From contig CAYURR010000028.1 of NCBI GenBank assembly GCA_964446745.1, positions 1-22,415 of the forward strand: a stretch of 22,415 nt of DNA, written 5' to 3'. Within the stretch, counting starts at the first letter, position 1; every line of letters starts with the position of its first letter. The notes beneath the pieces were generated by a model. That model did no database searches, was not told the DNA's origin, and worked only from the letters and a program-made list of their open reading frames with translations. The DNA comes from CAYURR01 sp964446745. Lineage in GTDB: Bacteria; Bacillota; Clostridia; Lachnospirales; WQUN01. This document shows, in pieces, positions 7,325 through 14,232 of the stretch. A program made the translations under genes and the position numbers.

Positions 7325-7815
7325 TACTCCTGACCCTTTCCAAGGCTGTAAATCAGCGCTACCTCCCCCTGCCCCATATTCAACGTACGGGCGATGTCCG
7401 CAAACGACATACCCGAATCATACATTTCCTCTATCTTTTCAAACTTTGAACCCTTTACGCTCCTGGTTGGCATCTTTGCTATAGGTGCAGGTTCCGGTTC
7501 CGGTCTCAGTTCAGTTTTCTTTTCCTCGCGCTTTTCAATAGTTTTTACAGGTGTTGATATTTCCTTCTTTTTTTCGTCGATCAGGCTATACAGAAACAAT
7601 AGCTCCTGATACTTGCCCTCCATTTCCTCGAAAATCTGTTTCGCGATCTTGTCAATCTCCGAAACTGTATTTTCGGGGTCGTTAGCGTTGTCACTATTTA
7701 CTGTTATGACTTCATTTCGCTTCTGTTTTTTATTATTTGATATCATTACCAGTAGCGCGATAACCACTAATATGATACCGAGCGCAATCAGGCCCGTAAG
7801 CACAGGTAAAAGCAT
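7324..7815 (-). CDS. SwrB-like DUF6115 protein
   Basis: This 163-residue protein has an N-terminal membrane helix (about 3-25), a charged segment predicted to form a coiled coil (about 50-85), a lysine/glutamate/proline linker and a short C-terminal helix-turn-helix-like DUF6115 unit. The DUF6115 unit reads KIEEMYDSGMSFADIARTLN and continues to GQGEVALIYSL near the end. This is the architecture of SwrB (YlxL), which in Bacillus subtilis closes the fla/che operon after sigD and activates the FliP-dependent export gate and hook-basal body maturation. Position and architecture agree; sequence identity is probably low. GAGGTG precedes the ATG by 5 bases. The next gene begins within its stop codon. 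Confidence 0.72.
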   Translation of the reverse strand: MLLPVLTGLIALGIILVVIALLVMISNNKKQKRNEVITVNSDNANDPENTVSEIDKIAKQIFEEMEGKYQELLFLYSLIDEKKKEISTPVKTIEKREEKKTELRPEPEPAPIAKMPTRSVKGSKFEKIEEMYDSGMSFADIARTLNMGQGEVALIYSLGKGQE

Positions 7816-7824
7816 TAAAACACC

Positions 7825-8136
7825 TCATACCGATATGTCAAATAAACTGCCCCCGTCCATTCTGCGCAACATAGCTTTTTCATCAGCTTTGTCCTTTGCT
7901 TCCTTTTTGTTCCTCTGGGACGAGGCACCACCACCGTAACCACGCGATTCATTCATGGTCTGATCCGATTTCTCACTCTGAACAACATGTTGGTCCTGCA
8001 TGCGCACCTCTTTAGAAAACTTTTCAGTGAACTGCTGCTGCAACACCTCACCATGCCTGGGTTCCATGTGAGCCGATCTGTTTATATCAGGCGTGCGTTG
8101 AACCGCTACCTGCATGTCTATTGGGCGTATCGACAT
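7825..8136 (-). CDS. Conserved small hydrophilic flagellar-operon protein, unknown function
   Basis: This 103-residue protein is strongly hydrophilic and has no membrane helix, signal peptide or cysteine. The first 40 residues are the best-ordered part: RPIDMQVAVQRTPDINR, then a glutamine-rich EVLQQQFTEKF stretch. The second half is rich in Lys, Asp, Glu, Gly and Ser and is likely disordered. I do not recognise a domain. From memory, clostridial flagellar operons often have a short protein of this type between FapA and the DUF6115/SwrB-like protein, with a similar proline-arginine-threonine start. It has a full GGAGG site 6 bases before the ATG and lies 14 bases after fapA, so it is surely translated with its neighbours. 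A role as a small adaptor for FapA or the SwrB-like protein is only a guess. Confidence 0.68.
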   Translation of the reverse strand: MSIRPIDMQVAVQRTPDINRSAHMEPRHGEVLQQQFTEKFSKEVRMQDQHVVQSEKSDQTMNESRGYGGGASSQRNKKEAKDKADEKAMLRRMDGGSLFDISV

Positions 8137-8150
8137 AGACTACCTCCATC

Positions 8151-9770
8151 TTAATACGGACCGATGTGTATATGCCCGTCCTTATTGGTCATTGTTACAT
8201 TATGCAATACATCCCGCATATGCATCATGGCGTCGCCTATTATGACCTTTACACCATAATACATCGTATCGCTGACCTTTATAACACCCCCGCGAGGATC
8301 CATCGCCTGCATGTTTTGCTGCATGCGTACCTGTATATCGTTTATCTTGCCCCTATAGAACATCCTTGTCTGTATAGACTTTAACAGAACGTTCTTCTTA
8401 TCCTCCGGTAGTTCACCCTTCTCCTGCATCTGTTTCAACCGCTCGACGATAGTGTCTACCTTTTCGTATTCTTTTTTCATCGCGTTGAGTTCTGCGACGA
8501 TCTCCTTGTTTTTATCTACGTCCTCCGGCAGATTACCTACCCTTATCTCCGTCGCCGTAGACATCGACGATCCGATTGTCTTTGCCTCTATTCTCTCGTT
8601 CACGACAGCCGTTCCGCCGACCAACTGTCCCTTCCTGCCGTCAATCTTAAGTAATCCGCCACACTGTATATGGCTGTGTAGGATATCACCTGCCGTTATA
8701 TCACCGCCTGATACAGCTGTCGCGTTATAAATAAACTTCGCTGCGATATCACCTTGAGCCTTTATGTTTGCCTTGTCTCCACCCATTATACCGCCAGCAA
8801 CGACGATGCTTGCATAGGACTCCAACGTGGCACCCTCTACTACACCGCCCACCTCGATATTCTGCGTAGCCTTGACCTTATAACCCGTAGACACATTACC
8901 TTTTATCGTTACGCTGCCCATAAAGTCTATGTCACCGGTCGATGCGTCCACATTACCCGTTACTTCTAAAATCGGAAGCACCGACACCCTGTTATTCTCA
9001 AATATGATCTGGCCGCTTGTACCCGCGAGTACGCGCTTACCGTCCTCGGACACCACAACATTCTTACCGACCGGGAGATTGGGGGTAGGTTTAGGCTTTC
9101 TGCATGGAAGGATCTTTCCGGTCACATCTGTTCCGTCAGTGCCCTCCACGGGATCTATACCGCGTACCAGCAGATCCCCTTCCTTGCATTGTTGTACGAT
9201 CCCCAAATCCCTGAAATCCACCGAACCGTCGTTTTGAACCTTTGGTGTGGGCTTCATCTTTTGTGTGCTGAAATGGAATATGAGCTGTCCGTCTGTACTA
9301 TCTGTAGGCTTTTGCCCTTTCGCTATTATATAGCTCTCTTCGTAACTTCTACGTTCGGATAGTTCAAACAACATGACCTCATCTATACCAAATACAACAC
9401 CCGCAGCATTCAGGGCTTCCCTCATCCCCTCGATTGTCAGCTTCTTGCCCCTTGCAACTGCCGCTACAAAGCTTGCCTTTGCTGACATTCTATCCTTGCT
9501 CAACTCAACTGTCAGTTTCTCATCAGCTTGTTGTACTTGTGTATTATTTGAGATCTTTCTTATGACTTCACTGCTTGTTTGTGTAAACACTTCATTAATA
9601 ATAGCAAAATCAATATCTTTGATGGCAAAGCTCTCAATTAACGCCAATACATCTTTGCGGGAAACCTTTTTGCCGATGGGAGGATTCCTTACTATCAGAT
9701 ATACACCGTCATCCCTTATATCTATCTCAGCGGTTCCTTTTTGTTCATTGTCCTGTATATCCCCAGCCAT
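8151..9770 (-). CDS. fapA: FapA (DUF342) flagellar assembly protein
   Basis: This 539-residue DUF342 protein fits the FapA family. In Vibrio, members influence polar flagellum assembly and membrane association of HubP-type landmarks; in Firmicutes the role is little studied. The N-terminal third holds the FapA N-domain. The middle (about 180-400) is a series of short glycine/valine beta repeats, such as VEVGGVVEGATLESYASI and GDITAGDILHSHIQCGG, expected to form a right-handed parallel beta-helix. A coiled-coil segment (about 405-475) and a small beta C-terminus ending HIHIGPY follow. GGGAGG lies about 9 bases upstream of the ATG. In many Clostridia fapA follows sigD; here it follows a two-helix membrane protein. 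Confidence 0.87.
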   Translation of the reverse strand: MAGDIQDNEQKGTAEIDIRDDGVYLIVRNPPIGKKVSRKDVLALIESFAIKDIDFAIINEVFTQTSSEVIRKISNNTQVQQADEKLTVELSKDRMSAKASFVAAVARGKKLTIEGMREALNAAGVVFGIDEVMLFELSERRSYEESYIIAKGQKPTDSTDGQLIFHFSTQKMKPTPKVQNDGSVDFRDLGIVQQCKEGDLLVRGIDPVEGTDGTDVTGKILPCRKPKPTPNLPVGKNVVVSEDGKRVLAGTSGQIIFENNRVSVLPILEVTGNVDASTGDIDFMGSVTIKGNVSTGYKVKATQNIEVGGVVEGATLESYASIVVAGGIMGGDKANIKAQGDIAAKFIYNATAVSGGDITAGDILHSHIQCGGLLKIDGRKGQLVGGTAVVNERIEAKTIGSSMSTATEIRVGNLPEDVDKNKEIVAELNAMKKEYEKVDTIVERLKQMQEKGELPEDKKNVLLKSIQTRMFYRGKINDIQVRMQQNMQAMDPRGGVIKVSDTMYYGVKVIIGDAMMHMRDVLHNVTMTNKDGHIHIGPY

Positions 9771-9802
9771 CTATGTCGCCTCCCGTATTCGTATAAGTTG
9801 CA

Positions 9803-10084
9803 TCAAACGTTTTGCATCTCAACCTCTGCCTCTTCGGGTTCGGGTTCAGTACTGCCTTCCTTAGCTGCCTCATCTAACACCGCGTCCGTCTGATCGTCTC
9901 TGTCTCCATTGAACACATGTGCCTTTAGATAATAACGAATAACTAACCCAAATATATAAAAGCCGATAATTGTGTAGATAAGCCTTACCGACATAGTAAA
10001 CAAATCTACCCGCATTGCCAGCGATGCTAACGCAACAACGAGCACAGCAATAAAGGTTATAAATACATGTATCTTTTCAAGCAT
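9803..10084 (-). CDS. Small two-helix membrane protein, unknown function
   Basis: This 93-residue protein has two hydrophobic helices (about 5-23 and 33-52) joined by a short loop with arginine and aspartate. It ends in a 40-residue very acidic tail (DRDDQTDAVLDEAAKEG, then TEPEPEEAEVE) that probably faces the cytoplasm. I do not recognise the family. It stands between cheD and fapA, where the sigma-28 gene sigD usually lies, but it has no resemblance to a sigma factor. GGGAG lies 6 bases before the ATG and the gap to cheD is 18 bases, so it is transcribed with the chemotaxis genes. It could be a flagellar stator or export accessory, but nothing in the sequence proves it. Confidence 0.7.
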   Translation of the reverse strand: MLEKIHVFITFIAVLVVALASLAMRVDLFTMSVRLIYTIIGFYIFGLVIRYYLKAHVFNGDRDDQTDAVLDEAAKEGSTEPEPEEAEVEMQNV

Positions 10085-10102
10085 AAATATCTCCCTTGGA
10101 AA

Positions 10103-10591
10103 CTATAGCACCCTGTTTCCATGTCCGATTGTTTTTATTAAAAATCGTCCGTCCTCCGCATATAACTCAACCGTACGGCCATAGTCTGCTCCGCAGTCCG
10201 ATGCCAAAAGCGGTATCCCGAGTCTGCTCAATATCCTCTTAGTGGACTCCACGTTGCGGTCACCTATCGCCATGTTTTCATTTTTCGAGGTAAACGCAAA
10301 CATCTGCGCGCCACCGGCTATCTTTGCCTTTAACAGTTCCTTCCTCGCACCGAGGCGAACCATATCATCTATGAGCTTTACTGTTGCTGTATCGGCAAAT
10401 TTAGCTATATTAGAATTATTTTGTATCTGCGTCGAATCGGGTAGCATGATGTGAGCCAAACCGGCAACCTTATTCTTTGCATCATATAAAGCGATACCGA
10501 CACATGATCCCAAACCTAATGTCGTCAGTATACCGGGGCTGCGTGTAACATTTAGGTCAGCCATACCGACAATTATCATATTTTTTGTCAT
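10103..10591 (-). CDS. cheD: Chemoreceptor glutamine deamidase CheD
   Basis: CheD deamidates glutamines on methyl-accepting chemotaxis proteins and, in the Bacillus-type system, binds and stimulates CheC. Counting from the start chosen here (162 residues), the catalytic triad is Cys30 in GLGSCVG, His47 in LAHIMLP and Thr24. This is the same spacing as the characterised Thermotoga enzyme. AGGAQMF is also present. The start at 10591 is supported by GGGAG 9 bases upstream and by the family's beginning (short lead, then IIVGMADLNV). The upstream frame from 10732 adds 47 residues overlapping cheC and was discarded. The start lies one base after the cheC stop, so the pair is translationally coupled, consistent with CheC-CheD acting as a complex. 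Confidence 0.92.
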   Translation of the reverse strand: MTKNMIIVGMADLNVTRSPGILTTLGLGSCVGIALYDAKNKVAGLAHIMLPDSTQIQNNSNIAKFADTATVKLIDDMVRLGARKELLKAKIAGGAQMFAFTSKNENMAIGDRNVESTKRILSRLGIPLLASDCGADYGRTVELYAEDGRFLIKTIGHGNRVL

Positions 10592-10592
10592 G

Positions 10593-11210
10593 TTAGCTAA
10601 CTCCCAATGATGAAAGTATTTTTTGGAACGACACATAGTCGGGACATAATATGAAATACCCCGAGACATCACTATTGTCGTCAGCCATAAATAACGATTC
10701 GATAAACAATACGCGATCCGCCATTTTACCAAATTCTATCGCTGGAACGCTCAATATAGCGTTTGCCATATCGATCGACAGATACGGTATGGATGGCAGT
10801 ATCGACTTACTTGTAAGCATCGACAACGAATTTAAATACGAACTCGCAAGGATATTGCCTATCTCTTTTAACGCAGACAGCTCTATTTCGCCCATTTCCT
10901 CCACATTTAATATATTAGAACCCATGAGCATCCGAAGTATCTGCGCAGCCGACTCCATACGGAACACAAACATCATTATTCCGTCGATGTCGCCTGTTAT
11001 CTTTACCAGTATACCGATAACCGTCTGCTCAGCTCCGCCGATAAACTCTGCTATATCTTTGAATTCAAGCAGGTTTATGACAGGTACTTTCATATCAATC
11101 TTGCGGCCTAGCATTGAGGATAAGGTTGTTACAGCGTTACCCGCTCCGATATTACCTACTTCTTTTAATATATCAAAATCGGTACTGTTTAATCCCTCGA
11201 TATTCTTCAT
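10593..11210 (-). CDS. cheC: CheY-P phosphatase CheC
   Basis: CheC removes phosphate from CheY-P and is stimulated by CheD; it acts near receptors or free in the cytoplasm. The 205-residue protein keeps both pseudo-symmetric phosphatase helices: ILKEVGNIGAGN (Glu17, Asn20) and ALKEIGNILASS (Glu116, Asn119). A proline follows each at the expected distance. This distinguishes it from CheX, which has one site. The ATG has a perfect GGAGG five bases upstream. cheD follows after one base. The usual neighbours cheB, cheA and cheW, which in many Firmicutes stand just before cheC, are missing here; the PilZ gene precedes it after 21 bases. Confidence 0.92.
   Translation of the reverse strand: MKNIEGLNSTDFDILKEVGNIGAGNAVTTLSSMLGRKIDMKVPVINLLEFKDIAEFIGGAEQTVIGILVKITGDIDGIMMFVFRMESAAQILRMLMGSNILNVEEMGEIELSALKEIGNILASSYLNSLSMLTSKSILPSIPYLSIDMANAILSVPAIEFGKMADRVLFIESLFMADDNSDVSGYFILCPDYVSFQKILSSLGVS
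10601..10605 (-). promoter_or_regulatory. Ribosome binding site that fixes the cheD start
   Basis: GGGAG on the minus strand, in the last codons of cheC, stands 9 bases before the ATG at 10591-10589. It decides in favour of the 162-residue CheD over the longer frame. Confidence 0.7.
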
Positions 11211-11231
11211 AAATACCTCCCGCCCGCTTAA

Positions 11232-11921
11232 TCACTGCGCAGAACGCGCTGCGTTCATCTTTATCTGCTCCTTGAAAATATATTGCACGATCTTTTCCTG
11301 ATCTTCGGGCAGTAATCCGATAAACTCCACCCTATATTGATATTTGTAATTGGACTTAGGGAAATGCATCACTTCCACTATTCTGCCCATGATTATGACA
11401 TAATCCTTATTGATTACTATGATACCTTTTATCCTGTCATTCGCGCTCAGTTCTAGATTAGATACACATTTTATGCCGCCACCCGAAATGTCCTTGATGA
11501 TACCCTCAGACATCTCCGGCTGAACACCGAACTCATCCAACGGGTTTACAAGCTTACAAAACTTCATCGGCAACAGACAGTAAAAACGGAAGAACTCCCG
11601 CCTCTGCAGCCGCTCCCCCTCGGATGTCAGCTTCACACCCATCATGTTAAAGCCGTCTTCTTTGAAATAATGGGTTATCAGAGCGGAATATTTATCCATG
11701 TACTTATCACGGACAAACATAAAGCTATACGTCTGATCGGTAGGTAGCTTTACAGGTTTGCCATATGCAAGCGGAGCATATGCGGTAAATGTATATGGAT
11801 CCATTACATGCTCCACCTGACTGACGTATGTCCTTGCCTGACTATCTACCAACTGCGAAGAAATCTCTAATTTGTCCCCGGGTTTTATGGAACCGATAGG
11901 CATATATTCACCAACCTTCAT
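11232..11921 (-). CDS. YcgR/MotI-like PilZ c-di-GMP receptor
   Basis: This 229-residue protein has a YcgR N-terminal domain (about 5-100) and a C-terminal PilZ domain that binds cyclic di-GMP. The binding signature is complete: QRREFFR (106-112) supplies the RxxxR arginines and DISGGG (144-149) is the D/NxSxxG motif. In Bacillus (MotI/DgrA) and enterobacteria (YcgR) such proteins slow the flagellar motor when c-di-GMP is high. Operon position between flhG and cheC supports a motility brake. The first ATG (11921) has a poor ribosome binding site. A second ATG at Met7 (11903) is preceded by GGTGA, so the true start may be six residues further in. The stator or rotor partner is not visible. Confidence 0.87.
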   Translation of the reverse strand: MKVGEYMPIGSIKPGDKLEISSQLVDSQARTYVSQVEHVMDPYTFTAYAPLAYGKPVKLPTDQTYSFMFVRDKYMDKYSALITHYFKEDGFNMMGVKLTSEGERLQRREFFRFYCLLPMKFCKLVNPLDEFGVQPEMSEGIIKDISGGGIKCVSNLELSANDRIKGIIVINKDYVIIMGRIVEVMHFPKSNYKYQYRVEFIGLLPEDQEKIVQYIFKEQIKMNAARSAQ

Positions 11922-11935
11922 GAAAATGTATATTT

Positions 11936-12874
11936 CTATCTGGCTCTTTTACTCTTCATATCCTTTTTAAACATTTCTATAAGACGAGTTATAAATGATG
12001 CTATGCCTGTTTCCTCGTCTGAAACTGCACTGTAAGGTACATACGGCAGTTCTCCCGCTTCGATGCCTAACAAACGCCGCGCAATATGTTCCATGCTCAA
12101 GCAAAACATTGCATCAGGATAAGCTACAGCAACAGGTACCTGTTTCTTTACAGCTCTAATCAACATCTCATCATACGGCAGGCTCCCGAGATACTTAAGC
12201 CCTACCCCGAGAAATTTCTCGGACACACGCTTAAATTTCTCAAAAACCTCCATACCTTCGCCGCTCTCATATACCCTATTGACTACCACATTGAATTCAG
12301 GCAGGTTTATACCTACCTCCTTGACCGACTTGACGATCGCATAAGCATCCGCAAGTGATGTGGGTTCCGACGTTGTCAAAATAATCGTCTCGTTTGATGC
12401 GAGCACAAAGCTTACCACCGAACTGCTTATACCTGCGCCTGTATCAATCAATATAACGTCGGACATATTATCCAGCACACTAAATTGATTTACTACTGAC
12501 ATGAGCTGTCTCTCGGACATATTTGCAAGATCAAATAGCCCTGAACCGCCCGATAAAAACTTTATGCCCATCGGTCCGTCTGTCAGCGCGTCTGCTAAAT
12601 TTACACTGCCATTCAGCACATCACCGAAATGGAAACGCGGCACAATACCGAACAATACCTCTATATTTGCTAATCCAAAATCTCCATCGATGATTAATAC
12701 CCGTTTATTCATCTTACTGAACTGTATCGCGAGATTGACCGTAAAATTGGTTTTACCTACGCCGCCCTTTCCGCTCGTAACGGATATGATGCGTGTGCTG
12801 ATCTCCGGCCTTTGATTCATCATTTCGATGTGACGCGCCTTTACCATGTCCCGCAGTCTGTTGGCCTGATCCAT
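11936..12874 (-). CDS. flhG: Flagellar number regulator FlhG (MinD-like ATPase, YlxH)
   Basis: FlhG is a 312-residue MinD/ParA-type ATPase. It dimerises on the membrane, stimulates the GTPase FlhF, and controls how many flagella are built and where; in Bacillus it also loads FliM/FliY onto C-ring assemblies. Residues 2-8 (DQANRLR) form the activation helix that docks on FlhF. SGKGGVGKT (34-42) is the deviant Walker A with signature lysine Lys36. IIDGDFGLAN (61-70) and LIDTGAGIS are the Walker A-prime and B regions. The C-terminal amphipathic part would serve as membrane anchor. The start overlaps the flhF stop (TAATG), with GGGAGGAG about 10 bases before. Confidence 0.94.
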   Translation of the reverse strand: MDQANRLRDMVKARHIEMMNQRPEISTRIISVTSGKGGVGKTNFTVNLAIQFSKMNKRVLIIDGDFGLANIEVLFGIVPRFHFGDVLNGSVNLADALTDGPMGIKFLSGGSGLFDLANMSERQLMSVVNQFSVLDNMSDVILIDTGAGISSSVVSFVLASNETIILTTSEPTSLADAYAIVKSVKEVGINLPEFNVVVNRVYESGEGMEVFEKFKRVSEKFLGVGLKYLGSLPYDEMLIRAVKKQVPVAVAYPDAMFCLSMEHIARRLLGIEAGELPYVPYSAVSDEETGIASFITRLIEMFKKDMKSKRAR

Positions 12875-14232
12875 TATGCGTAGTCTCCTCCCATGCCTAA
12901 TAATGCCTTTGCAATCTTCTCCGGTCGGGCTACGCGTATGTCTTCGGGTACATTCTGTCCATTAGTGACATAGGTTACCTTTTTGCCTGTCAAGTAGCAT
13001 AGATTAAGTATAGAGCCATATACCGCGGTCTCGTCCATCTTAGTAAAGATGATATCAAAATCGCTGATCTGCGCATATGTCTGGGCTATCGTAAGCATAT
13101 CCTCAAAATTGGTCGTGAGGCTAAGAACCAAAAACTTTCGAGCCTTTGGCAATACTGTCAGTAAATCAGACAAATCCGACAAACTCTGCTTGTTCTGATG
13201 GGAACGCCCCGCTGTATCTACAAACGTCACATCATACTTGCCCTTGTCACGCGCTACAATGTCCTCCATATCGTTTTTGTCATAGACGACAGACACATCC
13301 ACACCTAAGATCTCCGCATATGTCCTCAGCTGTTCGACAGCGGCTATCCTATACGTATCTGCCGTTATCAATCCCATACGAAGATTGTATGACAGCACCA
13401 TGCTCGATACGAGTTTTGCTATAGTCGTGGTTTTACCTACACCGGTCGGCCCCATAAACACTACATACTTATCGTCATTGAGTTCGATAGGCTCTGGGAT
13501 GCCAATAATATTGATAATTGTATTATAAACGATTCTTACTACTAATGCTATATCAATTTTTTCTGCTTCGTCTATTGCGTTTACGTCCTCAAGCACCTTC
13601 TCGGCTATATTAGGTCTTACGCCTTGGCTCAGCAGTGTTTCGTAAAAAATCTGTATGATACTATTGTCGTATTTACGCGTACCTGCGAGCATACTTGACT
13701 GCTCGGCGATCTTTAGCTTGTTCAACAACTTCTTTAGCAATTCCTCTGTTGTAGTCAGTTTTGACTCAAGCTCATGGATCTTCTTCTGCTTCTCGTCGCC
13801 GTGCTTTTCCAGTGCCGCATGGAATTCATCCCTTGACGGCTTGTACTCAGCCGCAGGCCTGATGTCGTCAATAGGCTGTAGTTCTACCTGCTTAACCTCC
13901 GGCAATGCATCAGGTGCTTTCGCTTCACCGATGAACGACATGAAATCTGCCTTGGACACGGCCTTTGCAGGCACTGACTTTAAAGGCAACGGAGAAGCCG
14001 CTTTGGCCGGTATCGGCACAACTGGAGCTATCGTCTCGTCTGTCTTGTCCTTCGTTTTTGGACTCTCGTCATATGCCGCAGTGACCTCGACGACAGGCTT
14101 GCGCAAGAACGCAAACACCCCATGCGGCTGCGTCTTCTTAATATTTAAAATCAACGCATCTAGTCCGAGCTCTTCTTTAACCTTATTTAATGCTTCCTGT
14201 TCAGTATGCCCTTCATATCTTTTTATCTTCAA
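12874..14232 (-). CDS. flhF: SRP-type GTPase FlhF
   Basis: FlhF is the third signal-recognition-particle GTPase. It recruits early flagellar proteins to the assembly site and pairs with FlhG. The 452-residue protein has a basic, proline/alanine-rich B domain (about 1-175), an N domain (about 180-250) and a G domain with GPTGVGKTTT (261-270), ADTYRIAAVEQL (291-302), DTAGRS (339-344) and TKMDE (398-402); TNGQNVPEDI (423-432) closes the guanine site. The start codon is TTG, not ATG, and overlaps the flhA stop as TTGA. The family begins with M-K-I-K-R-Y, which fits this start exactly. A weak GGTGAG lies upstream, so translation probably depends on coupling to flhA. Confidence 0.94.
   Translation of the reverse strand: MKIKRYEGHTEQEALNKVKEELGLDALILNIKKTQPHGVFAFLRKPVVEVTAAYDESPKTKDKTDETIAPVVPIPAKAASPLPLKSVPAKAVSKADFMSFIGEAKAPDALPEVKQVELQPIDDIRPAAEYKPSRDEFHAALEKHGDEKQKKIHELESKLTTTEELLKKLLNKLKIAEQSSMLAGTRKYDNSIIQIFYETLLSQGVRPNIAEKVLEDVNAIDEAEKIDIALVVRIVYNTIINIIGIPEPIELNDDKYVVFMGPTGVGKTTTIAKLVSSMVLSYNLRMGLITADTYRIAAVEQLRTYAEILGVDVSVVYDKNDMEDIVARDKGKYDVTFVDTAGRSHQNKQSLSDLSDLLTVLPKARKFLVLSLTTNFEDMLTIAQTYAQISDFDIIFTKMDETAVYGSILNLCYLTGKKVTYVTNGQNVPEDIRVARPEKIAKALLGMGGDYA

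Noticed and set aside
10592..10732. Longer N-terminus for CheD
   Set aside because: The 47 extra residues lie wholly within cheC in another frame, and the family starts near MTKNMIIVG.
10651..11301. Open plus-strand frame of 216 codons opposite cheC
   Set aside because: It is a mirror of cheC and the PilZ gene end. Its protein has no recognisable motif, and cheC is certain from its two phosphatase sites.
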